A stretch of 64,000 nucleotides of DNA from Paenibacillus luteus (GCF_006542765.1 NZ_SKCD01000001.1:1-64000); one strand, 5' to 3'; shown: positions 8,495 through 16,513, counted from the first letter of the stretch. Translations and numbers: made by a program. The notes: generated from the sequence alone by a model not told the origin.

Positions 8495-9593
8495 AGCCAT
8501 CACCTGCTTTTTTCATATTCTCTTTTATCAATGCTATGAAGAGCAGCATCGTCGGAATGAAAAGCTGGAACAATACAAAGTACCAGGACTGATGGTCATA
8601 AAAAGAAGTTAGCTCTACTAACCCCCATACCTTGTATCGTGAACAAATGACAAATGCCGCCGCCATCGGAATAATCCATCTCTTCGGCTGTTTAAGCTTC
8701 AGTAAATCTGACAGCCCACGGAACGCCGACCAAAAATAAGCGGTTATTTTCGTAAACGAGCTCATCACCCAAACGACGACTAGAGCGGCATCAAAACGTT
8801 CGATATTGCGGAATAACCGAATGTTTTGAATAAGGCTGATACTGGGATAGGTAAAGGTCGACGTAGCTTGTCCTCCGAACAGCATCGTACAGGAAAGCAC
8901 GGACATCAGCAGCAGCAAAAAGGTTATTCCGACCCCTGCCATAGCATAAGCCGTTGTGCTTTTCGTCTTACGGACGTATTGAATAATCATGGAAATAAAC
9001 ATTAAATCCCCAAACCAGGACATGGAAAGCATTAGCCCTTTGAGCGGCTTAATCAAACCGTCCTCCAATATAGGAAGTAAATACTCTGGGTGATATTGAT
9101 TGATTAACATCACATAAATCGCTAAAAAAGTAGTCACCGTTACGATGAATACAATCTCAGAGACTCGCGCCACTACCTCAAGCCCATGATAAACCGCATA
9201 CGCACACATAATGGCTCCAGCGATCAAATACCACATCTGGGGGATGATTGGATTTAAGGCAATAATAAAAAATTGTGAAAATTCACGTAAAATCCATGAC
9301 GCTAAATCCAAAAAATAAAAAACAAACAAACCTGCAAGCCCTCCTCCAAACCATGGGCCGAGCAAATGAGTGCAGATAGCTAATATATTTTTATCCGGAT
9401 AGAGCTGATTCAGCTTTAAAAAAACCAATAGGTTTAAAAGGCCCATTACCCCTCCTGCAATAACCAAATACCAAGAGTTTCTTTCCGCATAATGGGCAAA
9501 TATCGCAGGAGCATATAAGCTCGAGGTTCCAATTGTAGAAATAACAATTAAGGCCATGAATTGAAAATTGCTGATTGTGATACTTCGTTCCAT
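8487..9593 (-). CDS. GerAB/Spore_permease family germination protein (B subunit)
   Basis: B subunit of the germinant receptor, an APC-superfamily protein with about ten membrane spans. In characterised receptors this subunit binds the germinant amino acid or sugar. The N-terminus ITISNFQFMALIVISTIGTSSLY is typical, and a motif near residue 110 reads ILREFSQFFIIALNPIIPQMW. The length of 368 residues is normal. The ATG follows AAGGGAGG. It is the first gene of the operon, so the order is B-A-C, unlike the common A-B-C order of B. subtilis gerA. Confidence 0.93.
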   Translation of the reverse strand: MERSITISNFQFMALIVISTIGTSSLYAPAIFAHYAERNSWYLVIAGGVMGLLNLLVFLKLNQLYPDKNILAICTHLLGPWFGGGLAGLFVFYFLDLASWILREFSQFFIIALNPIIPQMWYLIAGAIMCAYAVYHGLEVVARVSEIVFIVTVTTFLAIYVMLINQYHPEYLLPILEDGLIKPLKGLMLSMSWFGDLMFISMIIQYVRKTKSTTAYAMAGVGITFLLLLMSVLSCTMLFGGQATSTFTYPSISLIQNIRLFRNIERFDAALVVVWVMSSFTKITAYFWSAFRGLSDLLKLKQPKRWIIPMAAAFVICSRYKVWGLVELTSFYDHQSWYFVLFQLFIPTMLLFIALIKENMKKAGDGYG

Positions 9594-9617
9594 ATTGTAC
9601 CTCCCTTACCGATGCTT

Positions 9618-9680
9618 TCAGTATGCGCTGCGATTGGAAAACTATGCATAGCATAAACGTTCGGATAACAAGGCATAATA
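9618..9680. promoter_or_regulatory. Divergent SigG-like promoter pair between gerB and a small membrane protein gene
   Basis: Toward the ger operon, GCATA is followed after 17 bp by CATACTG. In the opposite direction, GCATA is followed after 18 bp by CATAATA. These resemble the forespore sigma-G consensus (GHATR, then CATNNTA). The two -35 elements lie next to each other in a ctatgcatagcata core. The plus-strand promoter would leave a very short leader before its ATG, which weakens that half of the call. Confidence 0.45.
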
Positions 9681-9697
9681 ATATGGAGGTGTCCATT

Positions 9698-9928
9698 ATG
9701 AAAGAAACGATTATTTCCTATCTATTCCCTGCGTCATGGATAATGCTGGTCTATATCTTTTTGTCGGATTACGATTGGTATCAACAAATTGCTATTGGAA
9801 CTTGGGGGTTTTTGGGTGTGAATGCCCTAACCCTTTTCCCTATTTTGCTTTCTCTATTCATTACGGATCGCGTTTTTTCCGGGTCTAAGCAAAGCAAACC
9901 TAGTCAAGAAAGTAGAGCAAACAAATAA
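9698..9928 (+). CDS. Small two-span membrane protein divergent from the ger operon
   Basis: A 76-residue protein beginning MKETIISYLFPASWIMLVYI with two predicted membrane spans and a charged, Ser/Lys-rich tail (SGSKQSKPSQESRANK). The ATG has GGAGGTG six bases upstream; the frame is open further upstream but that part overlaps the promoter region. The family is not recognised. Its position opposite a germination operon, with a possible sigma-G promoter, suggests expression in the developing spore (inference). Confidence 0.75.
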   Translation: MKETIISYLFPASWIMLVYIFLSDYDWYQQIAIGTWGFLGVNALTLFPILLSLFITDRVFSGSKQSKPSQESRANK

Positions 9929-9975
9929 ACCGGATCATCCACAGAATGTTTATTCTGCCGAGATCCGGTTTATTT
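9923..9975. terminator. Bidirectional terminator hairpin
   Basis: The arms aaataaaccggatc and gatccggtttattt are perfectly complementary over 14 bp around a loop. The first arm overlaps the stop codon of the small membrane protein. A/T flanks on both sides make it suitable for termination in both directions. Confidence 0.7.
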
Positions 9976-9998
9976 GCTTGGTTATCTTTTATTTATCT

Positions 9999-10196
9999 TT
10001 ATGCCAATAGGCCCATATAAATAAGTTCAACAAGATTTGCCGAGTTGTAGCCTAAGCCGACCGTATCACCTGGACGGGGAATTGGAGCTGGAAATCGTCT
10101 GACAATAGATTCAGCCATATCTAAAACAATGGTTAAAATCATGTCTTTAGCGTTGATTTTAAGCTCATGATTTGGATAAAAGGAGGCTTTCGACAA
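9999..10196 (-). CDS. Possible small protein or gene remnant, 65 codons
   Basis: An open frame of 65 codons beginning TTG-TCG-AAA, with no other gene on the opposite strand. The product contains IPRPGDTVGLGYNSANLVELIYMGLLA. I do not recognise the family. No convincing Shine-Dalgarno precedes it, so it may be a fragment of a larger lost gene. It lies 30 bp downstream of an open tail that follows the serine-hydrolase-like gene in another frame. Confidence 0.35.
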   Translation of the reverse strand: MSKASFYPNHELKINAKDMILTIVLDMAESIVRRFPAPIPRPGDTVGLGYNSANLVELIYMGLLA

Positions 10197-10227
10197 AACT
10201 ACGGACGATTCAGGCTATTCCGTTTGT

Positions 10228-10300
10228 CTAATTTCTAATTTGTTTGTGATATGCTTCTCCAATCAGACTTACTTGATCGGTCATTTCACCGGTAAAATTA
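10228..10300 (-). other. Open, protein-like tail in a second frame after the serine-hydrolase gene
   Basis: Shifting frame near the end of the upstream gene gives about 25 further codons reading YYEIDNFTGEMTDQVSLIG then EAYHKQIRN before a TAG. The composition is protein-like and continues the helical C-terminal extension, so a frameshift may have truncated the gene. The evidence is composition only. Confidence 0.3.
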
Positions 10301-11368
10301 TCGATTTCGTAATAAATAAACTAATTTCTGATAATACACGGTCGATTCTTTATAGCGCCTGCCCGACTCCGAGACGACCGCCAGACGCTCATACAACTGC
10401 TCCAGCCGCGGTACATGTTGAATGGATTCAAAGTAAGGCACGCATGCAAGGGCAAGCTCATTAAAGATATGATTCGCCCTATCCAGTGAATTCTCATCCT
10501 TGGCTGCCGCATGAAGGATATACGATACAGGCACTCGCAAGTGCTCGGTAATCTGCTCCGCCAAATCGTCAACAAGTGAGTACCGCTCAGCTAATATATT
10601 GGAAAAATGAGCCTGTGCCGCTGCCTGATTGGATAATATGATGACCGTCAAATCCACATGCTTGTAATGCTTCATGATGGACATAAAGCCGCTCTCGCTT
10701 TCAGTATGACCAATCACTTTCCGACTTCTGCCGAGCATCTCTTCCTGTTCTATAAATAAACCATAACCATATTGAGCTTTGTATGGTGTTGTCATGCGAA
10801 GGTAGGCTTGCTCGCTAATTTGGCGCTGAGTGTGCAGCGCAAGCCCCCAAAGATATAAATCCTCGATCGTGGAATACATGTCATTGGGTATGCCATAACC
10901 TGAATTGATCATTCCAAGCGGCTTGAAAATAGCATGAAAGATGTAATCCTCACAGGCTCGTCCCGTTATTCTCTCAATGATATCACGTAACAGCGAATAG
11001 CTTGATTGATCATATAAACCAGATGTATAGGAAAGCAGTTGGTGTATCGTAATCTCGTCAATGTGAGGGACGGTGGGTAGGTATTTGGAAACCGGGTGAT
11101 CCACGCTTATAAGCTTAAGCTCCTGCATGATCATTACAGCCATCGCTATAAATTGATCCCCCATGGAGCCGATTCTGAAAATCGTTTGCGGAACATTCGG
11201 TATACGGTTCACGAAGTCAGCCATTCCGTAGCCTTTGCTCAGCATAATTCGCCCTTCTGAGGCTACCAGAACACAGCCGTTAAGACGGTCCGCTTGCGCA
11301 AGAGAAGTACAATACTCGTCCAGCTCCCGGTGCATAAGCTCATTTGACATTAAGCTTGCCGAATACAT
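10298..11368 (-). CDS. Beta-lactamase/PBP-like serine hydrolase with lost catalytic motifs
   Basis: Belongs by overall similarity to the class C beta-lactamase/transpeptidase-like family (PF00144): NGCVLVASEGRIMLSKGYGMADF, then TIFRIGS, ITIHQLLSYTSGLYD, FKPLGMINSGYG and STIEDLYLWGLAL. The catalytic SxxK, normally in GSxxKxFTA, reads SMGD, so the lysine is gone. The segment that should carry YxN between TSG and LLRDIIERITG is missing, and the loop between NSGYG and YSTIEDL is also shortened. The third motif region reads GHTESESGF. After about residue 250 there is a helical, TPR-like tail. No signal peptide is visible. Catalysis is unlikely; it may be a binding protein or a decaying gene. Confidence 0.75.
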   Translation of the reverse strand: MYSASLMSNELMHRELDEYCTSLAQADRLNGCVLVASEGRIMLSKGYGMADFVNRIPNVPQTIFRIGSMGDQFIAMAVMIMQELKLISVDHPVSKYLPTVPHIDEITIHQLLSYTSGLYDQSSYSLLRDIIERITGRACEDYIFHAIFKPLGMINSGYGIPNDMYSTIEDLYLWGLALHTQRQISEQAYLRMTTPYKAQYGYGLFIEQEEMLGRSRKVIGHTESESGFMSIMKHYKHVDLTVIILSNQAAAQAHFSNILAERYSLVDDLAEQITEHLRVPVSYILHAAAKDENSLDRANHIFNELALACVPYFESIQHVPRLEQLYERLAVVSESGRRYKESTVYYQKLVYLLRNR

Positions 11369-11496
11369 CGAACCATCCCCATCCGAGTAGAAGTAAATAG
11401 CCTATTCACAGGAATTGTCGAATAGCTATCCATTTCCATTTTAACGCACATATGTTCCCATTTCAAACCTTTTCCTGCGCGCCCAGTAGGCTAAAC

Positions 11497-12861
11497 CTAT
11501 CGGTTCATTCCCGATTCCCAGCCTTCTGAGCTCAGGTCCTCCCCACCATAAGATTGCAGTGGCGATAGCTCAATATCGCGCCCCTTCAGCTTCTCCGGCG
11601 GTACGCCAGCCTCGATCAGCCATTTGCGATGAAGCGACAATACAAGCCTGCGGGCACTACCTGGACTATCCACACCCGCTTTATTTTTGACAGGGGCGAA
11701 CTCCTCATGTCTTTCCACTTTCAATACGGTTATAAGTTCGGTAAACGGGAAAAAATCAAATATAAAACGCTCCAGCTTATAAGCATTCGGTTTGTCGGGT
11801 TCAATGAGTTGATCTTTGGCATCCAGGTGGTCCATTTTTTTGGAAGCCATATGATAAGGAATGTCTGCATCTGCATGCTTATCTATGAAATCAAGCTTGA
11901 ATAAAAGAATAGAAATATGACCTAAATGGTAGAGCAAATGGCCCTCCTTCGATCGGGCGTTGCTTATTTCGTCCGGAATCTCATTATACTCAAGCACTGC
12001 GGGGCGCCCATTCCGTTCGCACATGATGCCGATTTTCTCCTGCCCATCCGTCTTCTCGACCACTTTGGCCGCGATGTCTCTATTATAATAAGCAGCGACG
12101 CCGATAAACGCCGGGTCAGCCATTTTCACAAGCGCGTTGTCTACATTGCAATAAAATAACCAGTCCAGTCCTCTTCGCTTCATGTCACCCAGCGCGCCCG
12201 TACGCTTCAATGAGGCGAAGCAGTCGCCATGTCCGCTCGGCGCAAGCTTGATTCCTCCATCCATAGACAGAAGCAATTGGCCATCATGGCCTACAGCAGG
12301 CATACTATTTTGCTGAAAAATAAAGCAATCCTCAGCCGGATAACCAAAATAATCGGAGGCCTGTAAAAAAGCTGTAGTCGCTTCATGGTTGTCCTCACTT
12401 GTCATCACATACCAAGGAATGATTTTGCCCGCATCCCTAGACAAATGAAGCAAACGCTCCGCTTGAAGCTGAAACAAGGACTTGCCGGAGGGCAGTCCGA
12501 TATCCAGCGTTCCTTTGGGACCGTCATAGCCCAATCGGCTGCCGTTGCCTCCCGCAACAACGATGGCTCCTACGCCTCCGCGGCGCAGCAGCTCCCAGCC
12601 TCGATCGGTAAAGGCTTGCTGCTCCTGCTTTTCAAATTTCTCCCAGCTCTCATATGCAATCGGTTTAATCGAAGCTTCAGCAGACACTTCTGCCAGCTTC
12701 TGCTCCTCCAGCAATTTGAACAGCTGGTCAAGCGCGATGTGATCCACTTGTTCTGCCAGCTTGTATCTCTCATCCTCTGGCAGCCGCTGAAGCCGTTCAA
12801 TCAAATGCATTTGATTATATGTACGAAGCTTGTCCTCCGCAGTTCGTGTACGCTGCTCCAT
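11497..12861 (-). CDS. UDPGP-type (UAP/UGP) nucleotidyltransferase
   Basis: Probable UTP-dependent hexose-1-phosphate uridylyltransferase of the eukaryotic-type UDPGP family (UAP1/UGP1), not the GalU family. The nucleotide-binding signature is VVAGGNGSRLGYDGPKGTLD near residue 105. Other landmarks are SLFQLQAERLL, GHGDCFASLKRTGALGDM, and FYCNVDNALVKMADP, which carries a metal or sugar contact. About 454 residues fits the family. The ATG has AAGGAGGAG 6 nt upstream. It lies 13 bp behind a LysR gene on the same strand. Whether glucose-1-P or GlcNAc-1-P is the substrate cannot be decided by eye. Confidence 0.85.
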   Translation of the reverse strand: MEQRTRTAEDKLRTYNQMHLIERLQRLPEDERYKLAEQVDHIALDQLFKLLEEQKLAEVSAEASIKPIAYESWEKFEKQEQQAFTDRGWELLRRGGVGAIVVAGGNGSRLGYDGPKGTLDIGLPSGKSLFQLQAERLLHLSRDAGKIIPWYVMTSEDNHEATTAFLQASDYFGYPAEDCFIFQQNSMPAVGHDGQLLLSMDGGIKLAPSGHGDCFASLKRTGALGDMKRRGLDWLFYCNVDNALVKMADPAFIGVAAYYNRDIAAKVVEKTDGQEKIGIMCERNGRPAVLEYNEIPDEISNARSKEGHLLYHLGHISILLFKLDFIDKHADADIPYHMASKKMDHLDAKDQLIEPDKPNAYKLERFIFDFFPFTELITVLKVERHEEFAPVKNKAGVDSPGSARRLVLSLHRKWLIEAGVPPEKLKGRDIELSPLQSYGGEDLSSEGWESGMNR

Positions 12862-12874
12862 AGCTCTCCTCCTT

Positions 12875-13771
12875 CTACATGTCCGAGCGAAAGCTCTCAA
12901 TGAATTGCTGTGCGCGTTTGGGCAAATAATGATCCTTCAGCCAAAGAATTCCGACATCTGATTGAAAATCCGCATCCTCGATATCGAGCATTTTGACCAC
13001 CGTGCCAGGGAAAGAGGACATGACTGACTTCGGAAATACGGTAGCACCGATCCCTCCTGCTATCAGCGACATAATTATCGCAACACTGGAGCATTCGCAT
13101 ATAATATTAGGCTCGAATCCATGCCGTTTGCACTCATTGACGACCTGCTCATGCATGCGAGTTGTTTTGTCCGTTTTCAGGGTGAGGAACGGAAAATGGG
13201 CGAGCTCCTTCATGCAAAGCGTTTCCTTGCCCGAATAAGCCTTCCATGAGCTCGGAATAACGGCTACAAACGGATCCGAAGGTAGAGGCAAAACCATATA
13301 TTGCTGAGGATGCTTCTGCGCCTCAAACGGAAGCCTCGCAACGACTAGATCAATGGTCCTCCTCTCCAGCTGCTCCCCAAGGTAAAAATGGTCGCCCTCC
13401 GATATTTTGAACGTTACCTGGGGATACTTCTCCCTAAATAATTGAATACGCTGCGGCAGCAGGGAAATGCAGGATACTACGGAACCGATGGATAAAACGC
13501 CACGGTTCCCTTCCTCCATCCCCTTTACCTCCCTCAGCGACTCGTCAAACTGCACGAGCAGCGATTCGGCTTTTTGCTTAAGCAACTCCCCTGCATCGGT
13601 CAGCATCAAGCCTTTGCCGCCCCGCTCGAACAGCTTGACGCCGAGCTCCTCCTCCATAAGCTTGAGCTGTCTGCTCAGTGGCGGCTGTTCCATGTTCAGC
13701 AGCTTGGCAGCGCGCGTAACCTGTCCTTCTTGTGCTATAGTTAAGAAGTATTTGAGTTGACGCATGTCCAT
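12875..13771 (-). CDS. LysR-family transcriptional regulator
   Basis: The N-terminal winged helix is clear: MDMRQLKYFLTIAQEGQVTR, then AAKLLNMEQPPLSRQLKLME and LGVKLFERGGKGLMLTDAG. The C-terminal 200 residues form a periplasmic-binding-protein-like effector domain. The length is 298 residues from the ATG preceded by GGAGTG. The frame is open upstream but without a ribosome binding site. It precedes the nucleotidyltransferase gene on the same strand by 13 bp and is divergent from ilvE, so ilvE, the nucleotidyltransferase and itself are candidate targets. Confidence 0.92.
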   Translation of the reverse strand: MDMRQLKYFLTIAQEGQVTRAAKLLNMEQPPLSRQLKLMEEELGVKLFERGGKGLMLTDAGELLKQKAESLLVQFDESLREVKGMEEGNRGVLSIGSVVSCISLLPQRIQLFREKYPQVTFKISEGDHFYLGEQLERRTIDLVVARLPFEAQKHPQQYMVLPLPSDPFVAVIPSSWKAYSGKETLCMKELAHFPFLTLKTDKTTRMHEQVVNECKRHGFEPNIICECSSVAIIMSLIAGGIGATVFPKSVMSSFPGTVVKMLDIEDADFQSDVGILWLKDHYLPKRAQQFIESFRSDM

Positions 13772-13823
13772 GTGGTTCACTCCGATCGTCCATACCTTAA
13801 AGGTATAGACATTCAATAAAATA

Positions 13824-13840
13824 GATATTTTAAATATATC
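13824..13840. promoter_or_regulatory. AT-rich inverted repeat in the lysR-ilvE intergenic region
   Basis: GATAT and ATATC flank a 7-bp AT core midway between the divergent lysR and ilvE starts. LysR proteins commonly bind such AT-rich dyads. No experimental or comparative support is available here. Confidence 0.3.
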
Positions 13841-13890
13841 GTATGAAGTGTTAGCATTCAATTATCGATCACTAAAGGGAGATGGGCAAA

Positions 13891-14973
13891 TTGCTTCAAT
13901 CATTGGAAATCGAGTTAACCAAAAACAAAAAACAACAGCCAGCTGCAGACGAGCTGGGATTCGGCAACCATTTTACAGATCACATGTTTATTATGGATTA
14001 TTCGACAGACAACGGTTGGCATAAGCCGCGCATTATTCCTTACCAGCCGATCGTCCTTGACCCCGCAGCCAAAGTATTTCATTATGGACAAACGATATTT
14101 GAAGGTTTGAAAGCGTATAAAACCGACGACGGCCGGGTACTCTTGTTCAGACCTCAAAAAAACATACAAAGAATGAACCGCTCGAATGAGCGTCTAAGCG
14201 TGCCTGAGCTCCATATCGATACCGTTATCGAAGCCTTGAAGCAGCTGATTGCGGTTGACAAGGATTGGATTCCAACGGCGCCAAGCACTTCGCTGTACAT
14301 TCGTCCTTTCATTATTGCCACGCAGCCGCAGCTTGGCGTAGCACCATCCACACACTACCAGTTTATCATCATCATGTCGCCAGTAGGCGCCTATTATACG
14401 GAAGGCGTGAATCCGGTCAAAATATTCGTCGAATCGGAATACGTTCGTTCGGTGAAGGGCGGCGTGGGCGAAGCGAAGACGGCCGGCAACTACGCGGCAG
14501 GCTTGAAAGCGCAGGAGCTTGCCAAGGAAAAAGGCTACTCCCAAGTGCTTTGGCTTGATGGCGTTCATCGCAAATATATTGAGGAAGTCGGCAGCATGAA
14601 CGTCTTCTTTAAGCTTAATGGTGTCGTGCATACGCCGGCCTTGAACGGCAGCATTTTGGATGGCGTAACCCGCAACTCCATTATCCAGCTGCTTCGTCAT
14701 TGGAACATCGAGGTTGTGGAGCGTCCGATTACGATTGAGGAGTTGTATGAAGCTAGCCGCAAAGGCGAGCTCGAAGAAGCCTTCGGTACTGGCACGGCAG
14801 CGGTTATCTCACCAATTGGAGAGCTGAACTGGCAGGATGACGTACTCGTCATTAACGATGGCCAGACAGGCGAGCTATCCAAGAAGCTTTACGATACGTT
14901 GACTGGCATCCAAATGGGCAAGCTTGCTGATCCGCTCGGCTGGATGGTTGAAGCGACTCCCGTAAACGTTTAG
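13891..14973 (+). CDS. ilvE: Branched-chain amino acid aminotransferase
   Basis: PLP-dependent class IV aminotransferase for the last step of Leu, Ile and Val synthesis or the first step of their breakdown. The PLP lysine lies in VGEAKTAGNYAAGLKAQ, the pattern of hBCAT-type enzymes. Other landmarks are FHYGQTIFEGLKAY near residue 70, YIRPFIIAT, and GSMNVFFKL. I prefer a TTG start (MLQSLEIEL) because GGAG lies 9 nt upstream; the ATG three codons earlier would overlap the Shine-Dalgarno. The length of about 360 residues is normal. A terminator follows. Confidence 0.93.
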   Translation: MLQSLEIELTKNKKQQPAADELGFGNHFTDHMFIMDYSTDNGWHKPRIIPYQPIVLDPAAKVFHYGQTIFEGLKAYKTDDGRVLLFRPQKNIQRMNRSNERLSVPELHIDTVIEALKQLIAVDKDWIPTAPSTSLYIRPFIIATQPQLGVAPSTHYQFIIIMSPVGAYYTEGVNPVKIFVESEYVRSVKGGVGEAKTAGNYAAGLKAQELAKEKGYSQVLWLDGVHRKYIEEVGSMNVFFKLNGVVHTPALNGSILDGVTRNSIIQLLRHWNIEVVERPITIEELYEASRKGELEEAFGTGTAAVISPIGELNWQDDVLVINDGQTGELSKKLYDTLTGIQMGKLADPLGWMVEATPVNV

Positions 14974-14999
14974 CACGGCCAATAGAAGGAAAACCCAAT

Positions 15000-15041
15000 A
15001 AGCCCCCCAAGCAGCTAAAGCTGCCTGAAGGGCTTTTTCTC
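15000..15041 (+). terminator. Rho-independent terminator of ilvE
   Basis: AGCCC and GGGCT plus an inner AGCAGC/GCTGC stem around taaa, followed by TTTTT, 27 bp after the ilvE stop codon. Confidence 0.8.
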
Positions 15042-15368
15042 ATTGATATGAAAAACGTAAGACAATGCCGAGAACTGTTAGTTTTTTAAGCGGTTCTAGG
15101 GGAGCCGATTGTATGGTTTGTTAGAATTTTAGAAATTCAAAAAATAAACTTAAGGGGTTAGGGAAATCAGTTATGTTTTTTTTCGATTTTCAGGCGCTCC
15201 TGTCGAGTTTTTGTCAATCTTTATGAAATAACTGGAATTAATACCGCTAATTTAGCGGGAGAAATTCCGGCTCAAAACCAAAATCAGTGCTTAATGAGAA
15301 TCCGTTTAGGTAGCTCGCTATACTGTAGGTTTGCAGGATGGAGGCCCCTTTATTTCGAGATGTCGCAG

Positions 15369-15506
15369 CTATCCTGTATCCCGTACAACATAAGCTCTGA
15401 TCATTAGCCGAATGGACATACGAAGCCTAGATTCTGCTGCAAAAGTGCAGGATAGGCACAAAGAAAGAGAGAAATACGGCAAAGTTAGTGCGATAGTGCA
15501 GGATAG
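15369..15506. repeat. Cluster of a dispersed GTGCAGGATAG-type intergenic motif (locus 1)
   Basis: Three copies lie here: ctatcctgtat at 15369 in one orientation, and gtgcaggatag at 15445 and 15496 in the other. The same word recurs at 40.67-40.90 kb. The gap from 15042 to about 15580 otherwise shows no gene. Confidence 0.5.
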
Positions 15507-15587
15507 GCAGAACGTCTAGTAGCAAGTGTACACAAAAGCGATAGATTGTGCAGCCTGCCTAGGCGATTCGGGAGCTATTACGCCACC

Positions 15588-15755
15588 ATGCAAATTTGCG
15601 ATTGCTGTGGTGGCTCCTTGCATGAAATGACCACGGAGACCCCCCGCGAAGTTACGGTGGTGCCGCCGCAGGTTAAGCTTGTGGAGCATGTGCGACAGGT
15701 CTATGCCTGTCGTCACTGTGAGCGCAATGAGCTGCAAACGCCGATCGTAAATTAA
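15588..15755 (+). pseudogene. IS66 transposase fragment (zinc-finger region)
   Basis: An open stretch translates to MQICDCCGGSLHEMTTETPR followed by VKLVEHVRQVYACRHCE, ending TPIVN-stop. The CxxC...CxxC pattern and the words around it are those of the zf-IS66 domain of the large IS66-family transposase. Both the N-terminal leader and the whole DDE domain are missing, so this is a dead fragment of 55 codons. Confidence 0.75.
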
Positions 15756-15810
15756 AGAACAGTCTTGCTGGCTTGAACATCAATCTTCTTCAATTGAAGA
15801 GTTGGTTTTT

Positions 15811-15948
15811 GTGAACAATACCTACATTGAGGGCAACTCGTTTTCAACAAGTCATCAGTTGGTAATTGTTTATGAAAAACCAGAGAAACGTTATGAAGTA
15901 AGAAGCGAAGACAATGCTGTTGACGTTCAAATTCACGAGCAGGATTAA
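15811..15948 (+). CDS. Unrecognised 45-codon open frame in the IS66 debris
   Basis: GTG start, product contains YIEGNSFSTSHQLVIVYEKP and ends VDVQIHEQD. The frame is open back to 15751. Composition is protein-like, but there is no good ribosome binding site and no family is recognised. It may be a fragment of an old mobile-element or phage gene. Confidence 0.25.
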   Translation: MNNTYIEGNSFSTSHQLVIVYEKPEKRYEVRSEDNAVDVQIHEQD

Positions 15949-16041
15949 AGGAAAGTCATCAGTTATTGTCAATGAAACTTGTAAAATGTTCAAGGGAGCG
16001 TCCAATACCGGATGCTCTCTTTTCATATAGATATCTTTTAA

Positions 16042-16080
16042 GAGCCGATTGCCCTGAAATTCAGCGCAGTCGGCTTTTTT
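16042..16080 (+). terminator. Rho-independent terminator in gene debris
   Basis: AGCCGA-TTGC pairs with GC-AGTCGGCT, followed by six T. It has no intact gene in front of it and is probably left over from a lost gene. Confidence 0.6.
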
Positions 16081-16101
16081 ACGTTGAAGGGAGGATATGG
16101 G

Positions 16102-16191
16102 ATGACCAAGGTAATCGCCCTGGCTAATCAAAAGGGCGGTGTGGACAAAAGCCTTTCCATTCCACCTGAGCGCCCAACACCAGCAGCATAA
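16102..16191 (+). pseudogene. ParA/Soj-like ATPase N-terminal stub
   Basis: ATG preceded by AAGGGAGG starts a 29-codon frame reading MTKVIALANQKGGVDKS and then leaving the family pattern before a TAA. The N-terminus of ParA/Soj proteins is MxKxIAxxNQKGGVGKT; here the Walker A glycine is Asp and the following Thr is Ser. The remainder of the gene is absent. Confidence 0.6.
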
Positions 16192-16375
16192 CCCGAATAT
16201 GCTTGAAAAGGCATCGACGCTCGCTCGAGGCACCGAAACGAAGCTCGCTGTTGGCTTGTCCGATATGTACAACAAGAGAGGACGTAGAGATAAGCGTGTT
16301 TGGTTGGCTCAAACCGTGAGCGGTACCCAACGTGTAGAAGGAGTGGATGAAACGGGGGAAGAGGTTTCTTTCGTT

Positions 16376-16513
16376 TTACGAAGCCAATATTTGAGTTATC
16401 CATGCTTGACGACGTTGTTCTTTCTTGGTCATGAGGCAACCTCCTTCACTGAGTTGCCTTCATTGTCTCATGAATGGATCTAACGTTGAAGGTGGGCTTG
16501 GTTTGACGCTTAC
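16376..16513 (-). mobile_element. IS66-family left-end remnant with tnpA start
   Basis: On the minus strand the fragment begins with GTAAGCGTCAAAC, the terminal inverted repeat typical of IS66 elements. After about 65 bp come AAGGAGG and an ATG opening MTKKEQRRQAWITQILAS-stop, which matches the start of the small IS66 TnpA protein. The frame dies after 18 codons and the rest of the element is not found, so only the left end survives. Confidence 0.65.

Noticed and set aside
9623-9697. Longer N-terminus for the small membrane protein divergent from gerB
   Set aside because: The upstream codons overlap the promoter region and lack a Shine-Dalgarno; the ATG at 9698 has GGAGGTG at the right distance.
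16139-16483. 114-codon plus-strand frame after the ParA stub
   Set aside because: It runs antisense to the IS66 left end and tnpA start, has no ribosome binding site and no recognisable family; treated as debris.
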